DNA from: an uncultured Eubacteriales bacterium
Lineage (GTDB): Bacteria; Bacillota; Clostridia; Lachnospirales; Lachnospiraceae
Assembly: GCA_900321525.1 (NCBI GenBank)
Contig: ONWL01000106.1
Span: 1-7,495 of the forward strand
Length of the DNA: 7,495 nt
Direction of reading: 5' to 3'
The translations under genes were made by a program, and so were the position numbers. The notes below the pieces were generated by a model that saw only the letters and a program-made list of their open reading frames with translations, ran no database searches and was not told the DNA's origin. Each line of letters starts with the position of its first letter. The first letter of the stretch is position 1. This document shows, one piece after another, positions 1 to 5,540 of this stretch.

Positions 1-251
1 CACAGTTCCCACATTCGGTTCTTGCATGGCATGGTCAGGTTAAAGCCTCTTGCGCCAAGTGTCTGCAATCCCTTTACCCCATCGGCAAGGTGGTCTGCAT
101 CCACATCGAAAGCAAGGTATCGGTAATCCAGTCCCAGTGCAGCAAACGCAGTGTTGTGCATGGCAGGGGAAATGCTGTGTGCCACCGGACTGCCAAGCAG
201 GCAGATTAGACCGGTGTGACCGGAAATGGGTTTGACATCTATATTTTTCAT
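1..251 (-). CDS. aroE: Shikimate dehydrogenase AroE, N-terminal part (cut by window edge)
   Basis: AroE reduces 3-dehydroshikimate to shikimate with NADPH in the cytoplasm, the fourth step of aromatic amino acid and chorismate synthesis. The first 83 residues are visible. Seen: the substrate-binding motif GSPVAHSISPAMHN at residues 20-33, including the two serines S26 and S28, and GFNLTMPCK at 69-77, where K77 matches the family's catalytic lysine. This is the N-terminal catalytic domain; the NADP-binding Rossmann domain lies outside the window. The start is ATG with an AGGAGGAG ribosome binding site 8 nt upstream (260-267 on the + strand). The gene is divergent from aroD and aroK, so shikimate genes cluster here. 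The related quinate/shikimate dehydrogenases share these motifs, so a broader substrate range cannot be excluded from this fragment. Confidence 0.93.
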   Translation of the reverse strand, partial: MKNIDVKPISGHTGLICLLGSPVAHSISPAMHNTAFAALGLDYRYLAFDVDADHLADGVKGLQTLGARGFNLTMPCKNRMWEL

Positions 252-298
252 GGTATATTCTCCTCCTGATTGAAATCAAACATGTGCAGGCTGAACAT

Positions 299-347
299 GC
301 GATACAGATCAATGTTGTGAAACACAATTTTGGCAGATTTGTATCGC
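299..347. repeat. Compound inverted repeat in the aroE leader
   Basis: Arms 299-310 (GCGATACAGATC) and 336-347 (GATTTGTATCGC) pair over 12 bp with a single G-T mismatch. Inside them, TTGTG (315-319) and CACAA (323-327) form a second perfect hairpin with an AAA loop. The element begins 48 nt upstream of the aroE start, inside its probable 5' UTR. There is no T-run after it, so it does not look like an intrinsic terminator. Confidence 0.6.
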
Positions 348-369
348 AAAATCATGTGAGATTTTTGGC
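346..369. repeat. Short GCAAAATC / GATTTTTGGC inverted repeat
   Basis: GCAAAATC (346-353) faces GATTTTTGGC (360-369) across a 6-nt loop, with a small bulge in one arm. The arm sequence resembles the outer stem of the much larger hairpin at 2124-2168, suggesting a related, decayed element. It overlaps the right arm of the preceding compound repeat by two bases, so the two foldings compete slightly. Confidence 0.35.
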
Positions 370-574
370 AGCACTGTATCCTTTATTATAAAGTCTGGAT
401 ACGGAAAAGAAAAGCAGTTTTGAACAAGATACAAGAATATTCAGAAAAATGTAATTTCAAAACCCACAGAAAAGTTGTATACTGGTATCTGTGGAGTTTC
501 GGGATCGCGAAGAAATCAAATACCAATTGAGGCAATTGCGAAACTTCTTGAGCAAACCAGAAAACAGCCTGCGC
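348..574. other. Gene-free AT-rich intergenic stretch
   Basis: I see no convincing gene here on either strand. The + strand is open from 424 to 618 in one frame but has no ATG before codon 59, no ribosome binding site and no family I recognise. Short inverted pairs are present: AGTTTCG near 495 with CGAAACT near 539, and TGGTAT near 482 with ATACCA near 520. These two pairs cross each other rather than nest. The stretch may hold decayed repeat or gene remnants. Confidence 0.4.
385..413 (-). promoter_or_regulatory. Possible aroE promoter
   Basis: On the minus strand a perfect TATAAT lies at 385-390. A sequence 17 nt upstream of it (408-413, TTTTCT) could act as a -35 box but matches the consensus poorly. 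Transcription would start near 378 and give a leader of about 125 nt containing the 299-347 inverted repeat. The -10 box is convincing, the -35 box is not. Confidence 0.35.
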
Positions 575-658
575 CATCAAAATTTATATTTACTGAAATG
601 CAAAACGCTTCGAAACTTTAATCAGTGCTGTCAAGGAAAGCAAATATAAATTTTGATG
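575..658. repeat. Perfect 17-bp inverted repeat around a 50-nt centre
   Basis: CATCAAAATTTATATTT at 575-591 is exactly reverse-complementary to AAATATAAATTTTGATG at 642-658, with 50 nt between them. The right arm ends 49 nt before the aroD start. The layout resembles a very small non-autonomous transposable element or a long mRNA hairpin. No T-run follows the right arm and no clear flanking target duplication was found. Confidence 0.6.
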
Positions 659-707
659 AAAGGCGTTTGGTGTTACAGTTTTGCAATTGCCTGGAAGGAT
701 AGAACAT

Positions 708-1469
708 ATGAAGATAGAACCATTGAAATTAAAGCAGATTGTATTAGGGGAAGGCAGACCGAAAATCTGTGTGCCTCTTACCGGCAGAACAAAAGAAGAA
801 CTTTGTACACAGGCAGAAGTAGCTGCCGGGACAAATGCGGATCTGGTGGAGTGGCGTGTGGATTACTATGAAGCATGGCAGGACAATGAACAGGTGCTTG
901 CGGTGCTGGCAGACATTGTCCGAAATGTGGCAGGTAAGCCATTGATCTTTACGTTTCGGACTGCCGGAGAAGGGGGAGAGGCTTCCATTTCTCGTTTAGA
1001 GTATTTGTCACTGAATCTGATTGTAGCAGAAAGTGGATTAACTGATTTGATTGATGTAGAATTGTACTTCCACGAAGACGTACCGGCACTGGTGGAAGCC
1101 ATTCATCTGGCAGGGGGAAAGGTCATCCTTTCTAACCATGAGTTTTACAGTACACCGCCGGAAGAGGAATTGATTGCCAGACTGTGCCGAATGCAAGAGA
1201 TCGGTGGGGATGTGTTGAAGATTGCAGTGATGCCACAGGAACCGTTGGATGTGACCACATTACTGTCTGCTACAGCCAGAATGTACAGAGACTATGCCAG
1301 CAAACCTATCGTGACCATGTCCATGTCGGGACTTGGCACGGTAAGCCGGATTGCAGGCTCTGTGTTTGGTTCTGCCATGACTTTTGGTACGGCAGGACAG
1401 ACATCGGCACCGGGACAGGTGGAGATTGGAAGATTGGAGCAGGCATTGGACTTGCTGCAAGTAGAATAA
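708..1469 (+). CDS. aroD: Type I 3-dehydroquinate dehydratase AroD
   Basis: AroD dehydrates 3-dehydroquinate to 3-dehydroshikimate through a Schiff-base lysine, the third step of the shikimate pathway, in the cytoplasm. The 253 residues match the usual length of about 250. Seen in order: EWRVD at 48-52 (substrate-binding E48 and R50), FTFRTAGEGG at 81-90 (R84, E88), SNHEF at 142-146 (catalytic H144), KIAVMP at 171-176 (Schiff-base K171), and the C-terminal substrate loop with R214, S233 and Q237. All match residues known from characterised type I enzymes. I chose ATG 708 because GGAAGG lies about 9 nt upstream; an in-frame TTG at 681 has no such support and would add nine residues. The aroK remnant starts 10 nt downstream, indicating one operon. 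Confidence 0.96.
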   Translation: MKIEPLKLKQIVLGEGRPKICVPLTGRTKEELCTQAEVAAGTNADLVEWRVDYYEAWQDNEQVLAVLADIVRNVAGKPLIFTFRTAGEGGEASISRLEYLSLNLIVAESGLTDLIDVELYFHEDVPALVEAIHLAGGKVILSNHEFYSTPPEEELIARLCRMQEIGGDVLKIAVMPQEPLDVTTLLSATARMYRDYASKPIVTMSMSGLGTVSRIAGSVFGSAMTFGTAGQTSAPGQVEIGRLEQALDLLQVE

Positions 1470-1479
1470 GGGGTGTAGC

Positions 1480-1939
1480 ATGATACAGGATACTGTCATT
1501 TATCTGATTGGTTTTATGGGAGCCGGAAAGAGTACCGTGGCGAAAGAATTGCAACAGCAGTATGGTGTACAACTGGTGGAGATGGATGAGACCATTGCTG
1601 CTCGGGAGGGAATGCCCATTACAGACATTTTTGCCACAAAAGGAGAAGCCTATTTTCGGCAGAAGGAAACAGCATTGTTAGGGCAGGCTGCTGCAAAAGG
1701 AACGGTCATTTCCTGTGGCGGTGGTGTGGCCATGCGGGAAGAAAATGTCCGGCTCATGAAGGAGAAGGGAATCATTGTTGAATGGCAACATGAATCTGGA
1801 ACATATCACAAATCTGTTAGAGGGACGGCGGCCTTATTATGAGCAGGCGGCAGACATCTGCATTGATACAGATGGAAAGCTTCCGGAGACCATTGCACAG
1901 GAGATTGGGGAGAACCTTTCAAAAAAGAACCTGCACTGA
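1480..1939 (+). pseudogene. aroK: Shikimate kinase AroK, internally deleted and frameshifted
   Basis: Shikimate kinase phosphorylates shikimate at the 3-OH using ATP. The N-terminal part is normal: Walker A GFMGAGKST at residues 11-19, the shikimate-site motif EMD at 34-36, GEAYFR at 55-60 with R60, and GGG at 80-82. After G97-I98-I99 the frame goes out of register and stops at 1840-1842. The proper C-terminal half resumes in another frame from about 1775 and ends at the TGA at 1937: it begins LLNGNMNLEHI and includes LLEGRRPYYEQAADI and IDTDG. The strand and lid segment between (usually about 22 residues, with the LID arginine and the RP of RPLL) is absent. A deletion of length 3n+2 explains both faults. 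The start ATG has AAGGGG upstream. A sequencing or assembly error is possible, but a simple single-base error would not remove the lid. Confidence 0.85.
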
Positions 1940-1940
1940 C

Positions 1941-1969
1941 TGGACTTGTGGGAGAAATCATGGTATAAA
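1941..1969 (+). promoter_or_regulatory. Candidate extended -10 promoter for xpaC-telA
   Basis: TGGACT (1941-1946) is followed after 17 nt by TATAAA (1964-1969), and TG at 1961-1962 supplies the extended -10 motif TGnTATAAA. It starts two bases after the broken aroK ends. Transcription from it would produce a leader of about 250 nt that includes all the palindromic repeats before xpaC. No terminator is visible after aroK, so read-through from aroD is also possible. Confidence 0.5.
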
Positions 1970-1984
1970 TAAATATGGGTAAAA

Positions 1985-2013
1985 GTAACTGTGAAAGACG
2001 ATCCAGAAGTTAC
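1985..2013 (+). repeat. GTAACTGT palindromic repeat, copy 1 (divergent)
   Basis: GTAACT (1985-1990) faces AGTTAC (2008-2013). The left half, GTAACTGTGAA, is identical to the copy at 7093-7119 read on the minus strand. This copy is 29 bp instead of 27 and its centre has diverged. It lies at the start of the putative xpaC leader. Confidence 0.6.
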
Positions 2014-2023
2014 GATTCAGCGT

Positions 2024-2044
2024 AGATTTTGCATGGCAAAATCT
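2024..2044. repeat. Perfect 9-bp hairpin AGATTTTGC-ATG-GCAAAATCT
   Basis: AGATTTTGC (2024-2032) and GCAAAATCT (2036-2044) are exact reverse complements around ATG. The 13-mer GCATGGCAAAATC from this hairpin recurs exactly at 7296-7308. No T-run follows, so it is not an intrinsic terminator. It sits between two copies of the GTAACTGT palindrome. Confidence 0.65.
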
Positions 2045-2062
2045 GGAATACTGTAAGCAGGA

Positions 2063-2087
2063 GTAACTATTCAGGAGTCACTATTAC
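2063..2087 (-). repeat. GTAACTGT palindromic repeat, inverted copy 2 (divergent, 25 bp)
   Basis: Read on the minus strand this segment begins GTAATAGTGA and ends CTGAATAGTTAC. It matches the other copies at both ends with two bases lost in the centre. It lies in opposite orientation to the copies at 1985 and 2170. The alignment is good at the arms but weak in the middle, so membership is less certain than for the three 27-bp copies. Confidence 0.5.
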
Positions 2088-2092
2088 GCGAA

Positions 2093-2112
2093 GGGTTTGC
2101 GAAGCAAAATCC
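2093..2112. repeat. GGGTTTGC / GCAAAATCC hairpin
   Basis: GGGTTTGC (2093-2100) and GCAAAATCC (2104-2112) form a stem around GAA, with one bulged base. It is a sequence relative of the hairpin at 2024-2044 and forms part of the dense chain of stems upstream of xpaC. Confidence 0.45.
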
Positions 2113-2123
2113 TGAGTTTTGCA

Positions 2124-2168
2124 GGCAAAAATCTCATCGACAGAGTCGATTTGGAATGGATTTTTGCC
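2124..2168. repeat. Nested double hairpin upstream of xpaC
   Basis: The outer arms GGCAAAAATC (2124-2133) and GATTTTTGCC (2159-2168) are perfectly complementary over 10 bp. They enclose a second perfect hairpin, ATCGAC (2136-2141) and GTCGAT (2145-2150), with an AGA loop. It directly abuts the palindromic repeat at 2170. It is not followed by a clean T-run, so I read it as a structured repeat or leader element. Confidence 0.65.
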
Positions 2169-2169
2169 C

Positions 2170-2196
2170 GTAACTGTGAGGGTACTGAACAGTTAC
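2170..2196 (+). repeat. GTAACTGT palindromic repeat, copy 3 (27 bp)
   Basis: Perfect 8-bp arms GTAACTGT (2170-2177) and ACAGTTAC (2189-2196) flank an 11-nt centre. It ends 17 nt before the GGGGGAG ribosome binding site of xpaC and is in sense orientation, as is the copy before ychF. Confidence 0.75.
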
Positions 2197-2226
2197 AAGC
2201 AGGAAATGAAAAAGGGGGAGAATTGG

Positions 2227-3666
2227 ATGGATGACTTTTCAAAGAATACAGATTCCCTCGGCAAAAAGGCAGAGGAAATTTTGGAGCGTGCCCAGAACGG
2301 TTCTCTGAATCATGATATAGAAGCCACGTTGGATACGGTGCTCAGTTCTGTTGCCAATGGGGTGGGGAAGACATTTGATCATGTGAATCAGGAAATGGAG
2401 AAGACTAGGCAAAGAGCAGCAGAACTGGAACAGGAGATCAGACAGAGCAAACAGTCTGGCGGTTCTTTTTCCAACTATCGGTATCAGACCACCAGACGGT
2501 CTTCTGATAAATACGGGAACCGACAAAATATTCCATATGGGGCACAAAATAAAACAGCTTATAAAAACGGATACAGCAGCTATGGAAGAGGATATGCAGT
2601 TCCGGTACAGCAGACTGGTACTGCCAGAACCACCAGATCCATTTGCAAACCGCCGGGAAACGGTCTGGCAGAGCGGATCGTGGGCGGCATTTTGACTGGT
2701 ACCTTTGGGTTTCTGGAAGGACTGTTTTTGCTGGTAGGGTTGTTTGAGTATGACTCGGGATTGGGAATTGCATTTGGTATGTTCTTTCCGTTTCTGGCAG
2801 TAAGTGTAGCCCTGCTGACAAGGGGTATTTTGAAAAAGAAACGATTGAACCGCTATATGAAATATGTGCGGGAGATGCAGGGGAAGCCATATGGTTCCAT
2901 CGAGGAGATGGCAAAGGCAATCAACAAAAGCAAGGACTATGTGGTAAAAGATTTACGGAAGATGATTGCAGACGGAATCTTTCCAGACGGACGAATTGAT
3001 GACAAGGAAGAATATCTGATGGTCACCAGAGAGGTCTATGAGGATTATCGCCGTGCAGAGAACAGCCGGAAGCAGCGGGAAGCAGAAGAGAAGAAGACCC
3101 GGCAGGAAAAGGAAGCAGAGGAAAAGAAGCGTCAGCAGATGACAGAGGTAGAAGAAACCATACTGGAAGGCAGAACTTACTTAGAGGAAATCTTTGAGGC
3201 AAATGAAGCCTTGGAGGGAGAGGTCATCAGTGCCAAATTGGATCGTTTGTATGACGTGGTAGACAAGATTCTGTTTTGCGTGGAGAAGCAGCCGGAGAAA
3301 TTAGAAGAAATCCGGCAGTTTATGAAATATTATCTGCCTACCACATTGAAGCTGGTAAAGGCATATCGGGAGTTTGAAGAAAATACCATTCAGGGCAATA
3401 ACATTCAAACTGCCAAAAATGAGATTGAACTGTCCTTGGATACCATCAATGATGGATTTGAGCGGTTGTTGAACAATCTGTTTGAACAGGATGCAATGGA
3501 TATTTCGACAGACATCTATGTGCTGCAAAACATGCTGGCCAGAGAGGGACTGACAGAAAATCCGTTTGAGGATATTTATCAGCCGTCTGAGGATCCATTT
3601 GCAGATGGAGATTTTGGAGAATTTGAATCAACACAAGAAGGGAGCGTATTAGAGAGCAATGAGTGA
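2227..3666 (+). CDS. xpaC: XpaC-like membrane protein (5-bromo-4-chloroindolyl phosphate hydrolysis family)
   Basis: The biochemical role is unknown; the family name comes from an old plate phenotype of Bacillus XpaC. In 479 residues I see: an N-terminal helical segment (1-75) with coiled-coil character; a polar linker rich in Tyr, Ser, Arg and Gln (76-145); two hydrophobic segments at about 150-174 and 177-202, predicted to span the membrane; a small helical, winged-helix-like module (222-275); a highly charged Glu/Lys helix (275-310); and a C-terminal helical domain with YYLPTTLKLVKAYREF (368-383), the XpaC-type signature. The tail (445-479) is acidic. I place the start at ATG 2227 because GGGGGAG lies at 2214-2220. 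An upstream TTG at 2119 would translate the palindromic repeats. The gene overlaps telA by 8 nt, and xpaC-telA pairing is known in Bacillus. The gene symbol is by family resemblance. Confidence 0.82.
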   Translation: MDDFSKNTDSLGKKAEEILERAQNGSLNHDIEATLDTVLSSVANGVGKTFDHVNQEMEKTRQRAAELEQEIRQSKQSGGSFSNYRYQTTRRSSDKYGNRQNIPYGAQNKTAYKNGYSSYGRGYAVPVQQTGTARTTRSICKPPGNGLAERIVGGILTGTFGFLEGLFLLVGLFEYDSGLGIAFGMFFPFLAVSVALLTRGILKKKRLNRYMKYVREMQGKPYGSIEEMAKAINKSKDYVVKDLRKMIADGIFPDGRIDDKEEYLMVTREVYEDYRRAENSRKQREAEEKKTRQEKEAEEKKRQQMTEVEETILEGRTYLEEIFEANEALEGEVISAKLDRLYDVVDKILFCVEKQPEKLEEIRQFMKYYLPTTLKLVKAYREFEENTIQGNNIQTAKNEIELSLDTINDGFERLLNNLFEQDAMDISTDIYVLQNMLAREGLTENPFEDIYQPSEDPFADGDFGEFESTQEGSVLESNE

Positions 3667-4840
3667 AGAACTGGATTTTATGGCAGGAGAAACGCCTGTA
3701 CTGACATTTGATGCATTTACGGAAGCTGCACAGGCTACACAGGAAGCGGAGGCAGTGGCTGTACAGCCACAGACCCAGACAGAGGAAAAGAAGATTGAGG
3801 CACCGGACCCGTTTGATGAAAGCAAGCTGACCGAGCAGGAAAAACAGATGGTAGATCAGTTTTCCGAGCAGATCGACCTGAACAATTCCACACTGGTGAT
3901 GCAGTATGGGGCAGGGGCGCAGAAGAAGGTGGCAGATTTCTCTCAGACCGTTCTGGACAATTTAAAGACCAAGGACATGGGCGAAGCTGGGAAGATGCTG
4001 ACCGATGTGGTAGCAGAGCTGCAAGGTATGAGTGAGGAAGAGGATGGCGGTATCCTGGGATTCTTTAAGAAGAAGGGCAATCAGGCAAAGAAGCTGAAGA
4101 TCAAGTATGATTCTGCCAGTGCCAATGTGGACAAGATTGTGGATACCTTGCAGGATCACCAGACCCAGCTGATCAAAGATACCGCTATGTTAGATAAGAT
4201 GTACCTGATGAACCAGAATTATTTCAAAGAACTGTCTATGTACATCATTGCTGGTAAGAAAAAGATTGCCAGGGTGCGGGAAGAAGAGTTGCCGGCACTG
4301 ATTGGCAAGGCAGCAGAGACCGGTTTGCCGGAGGATGCACAGGCAGCCAACGATTTGAGCAACCTGTTAAACCGCTTTGAAAAGAAAGTACATGATCTGG
4401 AACTGACCCGTATGGTATCCATCCAGATGGCACCACAGATTCGTCTGGTGCAGAACAACAATACATTGATGTCTGAAAAGATTCAGTCTACTATCGTCAA
4501 CACCATTCCTCTTTGGAAGAGTCAGATGGTCATTGCACTGTCTGTAGAACATTCCAATCAGGCGGCAAAGGCACAGAGTGAGGTAACCCAGCTGACCAAT
4601 GATCTGTTAAAGCAGAATGCGGATGCACTGAAGATGGCCACTGTGGATACTGCAAAGGCTTCCGAGCGTGGAGTAGTGGATCTGGAAACATTGGTACATT
4701 CCAATGAGATGCTGATCCAGACATTAGATGAAGTGATGCACATCCAGCAGGAAGGTCGTGAAAAGAGAATGCAGGCAGAGCAGAAGATGCAGGATATGGA
4801 AGCAGAACTGCGTCAGAAGCTGTTGGAAGTTCGCTCTTAA
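3659..4840 (+). CDS. telA: TelA family protein (toxic anion resistance)
   Basis: TelA family proteins (YaaN and YceH in Bacillus) are linked with tellurite and cell-envelope stress tolerance, but their molecular action is unresolved. The 393 residues fit the family's length. An acidic, low-complexity N-terminus (1-55) is followed by an almost entirely helical body. Family-like landmarks are QYGAGAQKKVADFS at 82-95, GILGFFKKK at 131-139, a YDSASANVDKI stretch around 150-160, MLDKMYLMNQNYFKEL at 177-192, YIIAG at 195-199, and TIPLWKSQM at 282-290. The C-terminus (365-393) is a charged helix. There is no signal peptide or membrane segment, so it is probably cytosolic and may work beneath the membrane with its XpaC partner. 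ATG 3659 lies inside the end of xpaC. AAGGGAG is about 14 nt upstream, a long spacing, so translation is probably coupled. A terminator follows the stop. Confidence 0.9.
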   Translation: MSEELDFMAGETPVLTFDAFTEAAQATQEAEAVAVQPQTQTEEKKIEAPDPFDESKLTEQEKQMVDQFSEQIDLNNSTLVMQYGAGAQKKVADFSQTVLDNLKTKDMGEAGKMLTDVVAELQGMSEEEDGGILGFFKKKGNQAKKLKIKYDSASANVDKIVDTLQDHQTQLIKDTAMLDKMYLMNQNYFKELSMYIIAGKKKIARVREEELPALIGKAAETGLPEDAQAANDLSNLLNRFEKKVHDLELTRMVSIQMAPQIRLVQNNNTLMSEKIQSTIVNTIPLWKSQMVIALSVEHSNQAAKAQSEVTQLTNDLLKQNADALKMATVDTAKASERGVVDLETLVHSNEMLIQTLDEVMHIQQEGREKRMQAEQKMQDMEAELRQKLLEVRS

Positions 4841-4876
4841 AACAAAATTGTATGGGTGTTTCCTGATGCACAAAAG

Positions 4877-4911
4877 AAAAAGAACACACTGTGACAGGTG
4901 TGTTCTTTTTT
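4877..4911. terminator. Bidirectional intrinsic terminator between telA and the XRE gene
   Basis: AAAAAGAACACAC (4877-4889) and GTGTGTTCTTTTT (4898-4910) form a perfect 13-bp stem with an 8-nt loop. The stem ends in a T-run on the + strand, and the A-run on its left gives a T-run on the minus strand. It lies 36 nt after the telA stop and about 95 nt beyond the XRE stop, so it can end transcription of both convergent genes. Confidence 0.9.
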
Positions 4912-4950
4912 AGAAATGAAGCAGCTGTTAAGCGGAATAAAGTTCTATTT

Positions 4951-4977
4951 GTAACTGCGAGGAAATTGGACAGTTAC
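4951..4977 (+). repeat. GTAACTGT palindromic repeat, copy 4 (27 bp)
   Basis: GTAACTG (4951-4957) and CAGTTAC (4971-4977) are perfect 7-bp arms. The element is again 27 bp, with one arm base changed to C. It lies between the shared terminator and the 3' end of the XRE gene, so this copy is not in a 5' leader. Confidence 0.7.
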
Positions 4978-5005
4978 GAGATGAAAAAGATTAGAAAAAC
5001 CAGCG

Positions 5006-5230
5006 TTACTTCCGAGGATATTGTTTGGGATGATTGCTGACACCGCTGATATAGTCAACAGACACATCATAAAACTTTGCCAGACGGATGAGCCGCTCTA
5101 CGGGAATGCGGGTTTTTCCACTTTCATAATCTGCATACGTTCTCTGTGCCACATGAAGAAAATCTGCAATATTCTGCTGGGTAAGATACCGTTCTTCTCT
5201 CATTTCACGTATTCTTTCATGACATTTCAT
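5006..5230 (-). CDS. Small XRE-family helix-turn-helix regulator
   Basis: This 74-residue protein is a single DNA-binding domain of the Cro/C1 (XRE) type. Residues 6-63 hold the five-helix fold, with the helix-turn-helix around TQQNIADFLHVAQRTYADYE (17-36) followed by the usual SGKTRIP turn. VSVDYISG at 56-63 closes the domain, and a short polar tail follows. There is no sensor or dimerisation domain, so it probably acts as a small dimeric repressor; its targets are unknown. The start is ATG with AAGGAGG about 10 nt upstream. It stands alone, convergent with telA and separated from the DUF1292 gene by a strong terminator. The inverted repeats just upstream (5261-5362) are possible operators for self-control. 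No toxin partner is adjacent. Confidence 0.88.
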   Translation of the reverse strand: MKCHERIREMREERYLTQQNIADFLHVAQRTYADYESGKTRIPVERLIRLAKFYDVSVDYISGVSNHPKQYPRK

Positions 5231-5260
5231 AGTATGTTTCCTCCTTACTGTATGATATTA

Positions 5261-5304
5261 GGCAACAAAAGGCACATTTGTATGTAATGTGCATTGTGGT
5301 TGCC
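5261..5304. repeat. Compound inverted repeat upstream of the XRE gene
   Basis: The outer arms GGCAAC (5261-5266) and GTTGCC (5299-5304) enclose the inner arms GCACAT (5272-5277) and ATGTGC (5287-5292), separated by short internal loops. It ends 30 nt upstream of the XRE start. It could be an operator for the XRE protein or a folded leader RNA; the sequence cannot decide. Confidence 0.55.
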
Positions 5305-5313
5305 GATGGGTGA

Positions 5314-5362
5314 TAGACAGGAAACCGGACAAACAGGAGCGTATCCGGTGTATCTGTGTCTA
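5314..5362. repeat. Second compound inverted repeat upstream of the XRE gene
   Basis: TAGACA (5314-5319) pairs with TGTCTA (5357-5362), enclosing ACCGGA (5324-5329) and TCCGGT (5344-5349). The architecture (6-bp outer stem, internal loop, 6-bp inner stem) repeats that of the element ten bases to its left, but the sequences are unrelated. Confidence 0.55.
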
Positions 5363-5401
5363 TGTTCAGGCAATGGAAAAATGAAATTGCTTGCTATCTT
5401 C

Positions 5402-5432
5402 AGTATAAGAAAAAAGGTGGAAAAATTTGGAA
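5402..5432 (-). promoter_or_regulatory. Weak candidate promoter for the XRE gene
   Basis: On the minus strand TATACT (5402-5407) lies 19 nt after TTCCAA (5427-5432). The spacing is long and the -35 box is poor. If used, the transcript would carry both compound inverted repeats in a leader of about 165 nt. Confidence 0.27.
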
Positions 5433-5434
5433 AA

Positions 5435-5451
5435 TAGAGTTATAAACTCTA
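5435..5451. promoter_or_regulatory. Perfect palindrome TAGAGTT-ATA-AACTCTA, possible operator
   Basis: Two perfect 7-bp arms lie around a 3-bp centre, a size and symmetry typical of a dimeric repressor site. It is just upstream of the weak XRE promoter candidate. Another exact arm pair, ATTTCTG (5475-5481) and CAGAAAT (5489-5495), follows. The surroundings are very AT-rich, so chance palindromes are more likely than elsewhere. Confidence 0.3.
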
Positions 5452-5540
5452 AAGAAATGTAATAAAATAGAACGATTTCTGAAATAAACAGAAATTAACC
5501 TTAAAAACAGAGAAATACATACTGATATTAAAACAGAAAT

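Larger units (their letters stand above)
5231..5540. other. Gene-free region upstream of the XRE gene
   Basis: No convincing gene is present on either strand. The left half (5250-5362) holds two compound inverted repeats. The right half (5400-5540) is very AT-rich with repeated AAACAGAAAT-like words and two short palindromes, and ends at the terminator of the DUF1292 gene. A 27-codon + strand reading frame from 5363 has no ribosome binding site. Confidence 0.5.

Noticed and set aside
252..400. T-box or riboswitch in the aroE leader
   Set aside because: No AGGGTGGNACCGCG-like T-box sequence or other riboswitch core was found, only the compound inverted repeat.
386..580. 64-residue minus-strand frame upstream of aroE
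   Set aside because: TTG start without a ribosome binding site; Phe-rich composition typical of translated AT-rich non-coding DNA; overlaps the inverted repeat.
424..621. Open + strand frame of 65 codons between aroE and aroD
   Set aside because: No ATG/GTG start with a ribosome binding site, no recognisable family, and it runs into the left arm of an inverted repeat. At most a decayed remnant.
1480..1842. Reading the 120-residue frame as a complete short AroK or as a programmed frameshift product
   Set aside because: The lid coding sequence is missing, so shifting frame could not restore a full enzyme, and no slippery site or pseudoknot signal is evident at the junction.
2024..2168. Hairpins before xpaC as the aro operon terminator
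   Set aside because: None of the stems is followed by a proper T-run on the + strand, and the pattern fits repeats better.
1985..2196. CRISPR array upstream of xpaC
   Set aside because: Repeats differ in length, orientation and spacing, and there are no uniform spacers or cas genes.
5006..5230. XRE gene as the antitoxin of a toxin-antitoxin pair
   Set aside because: No small toxin-like gene is adjacent on either side; both neighbours are separated by terminators.
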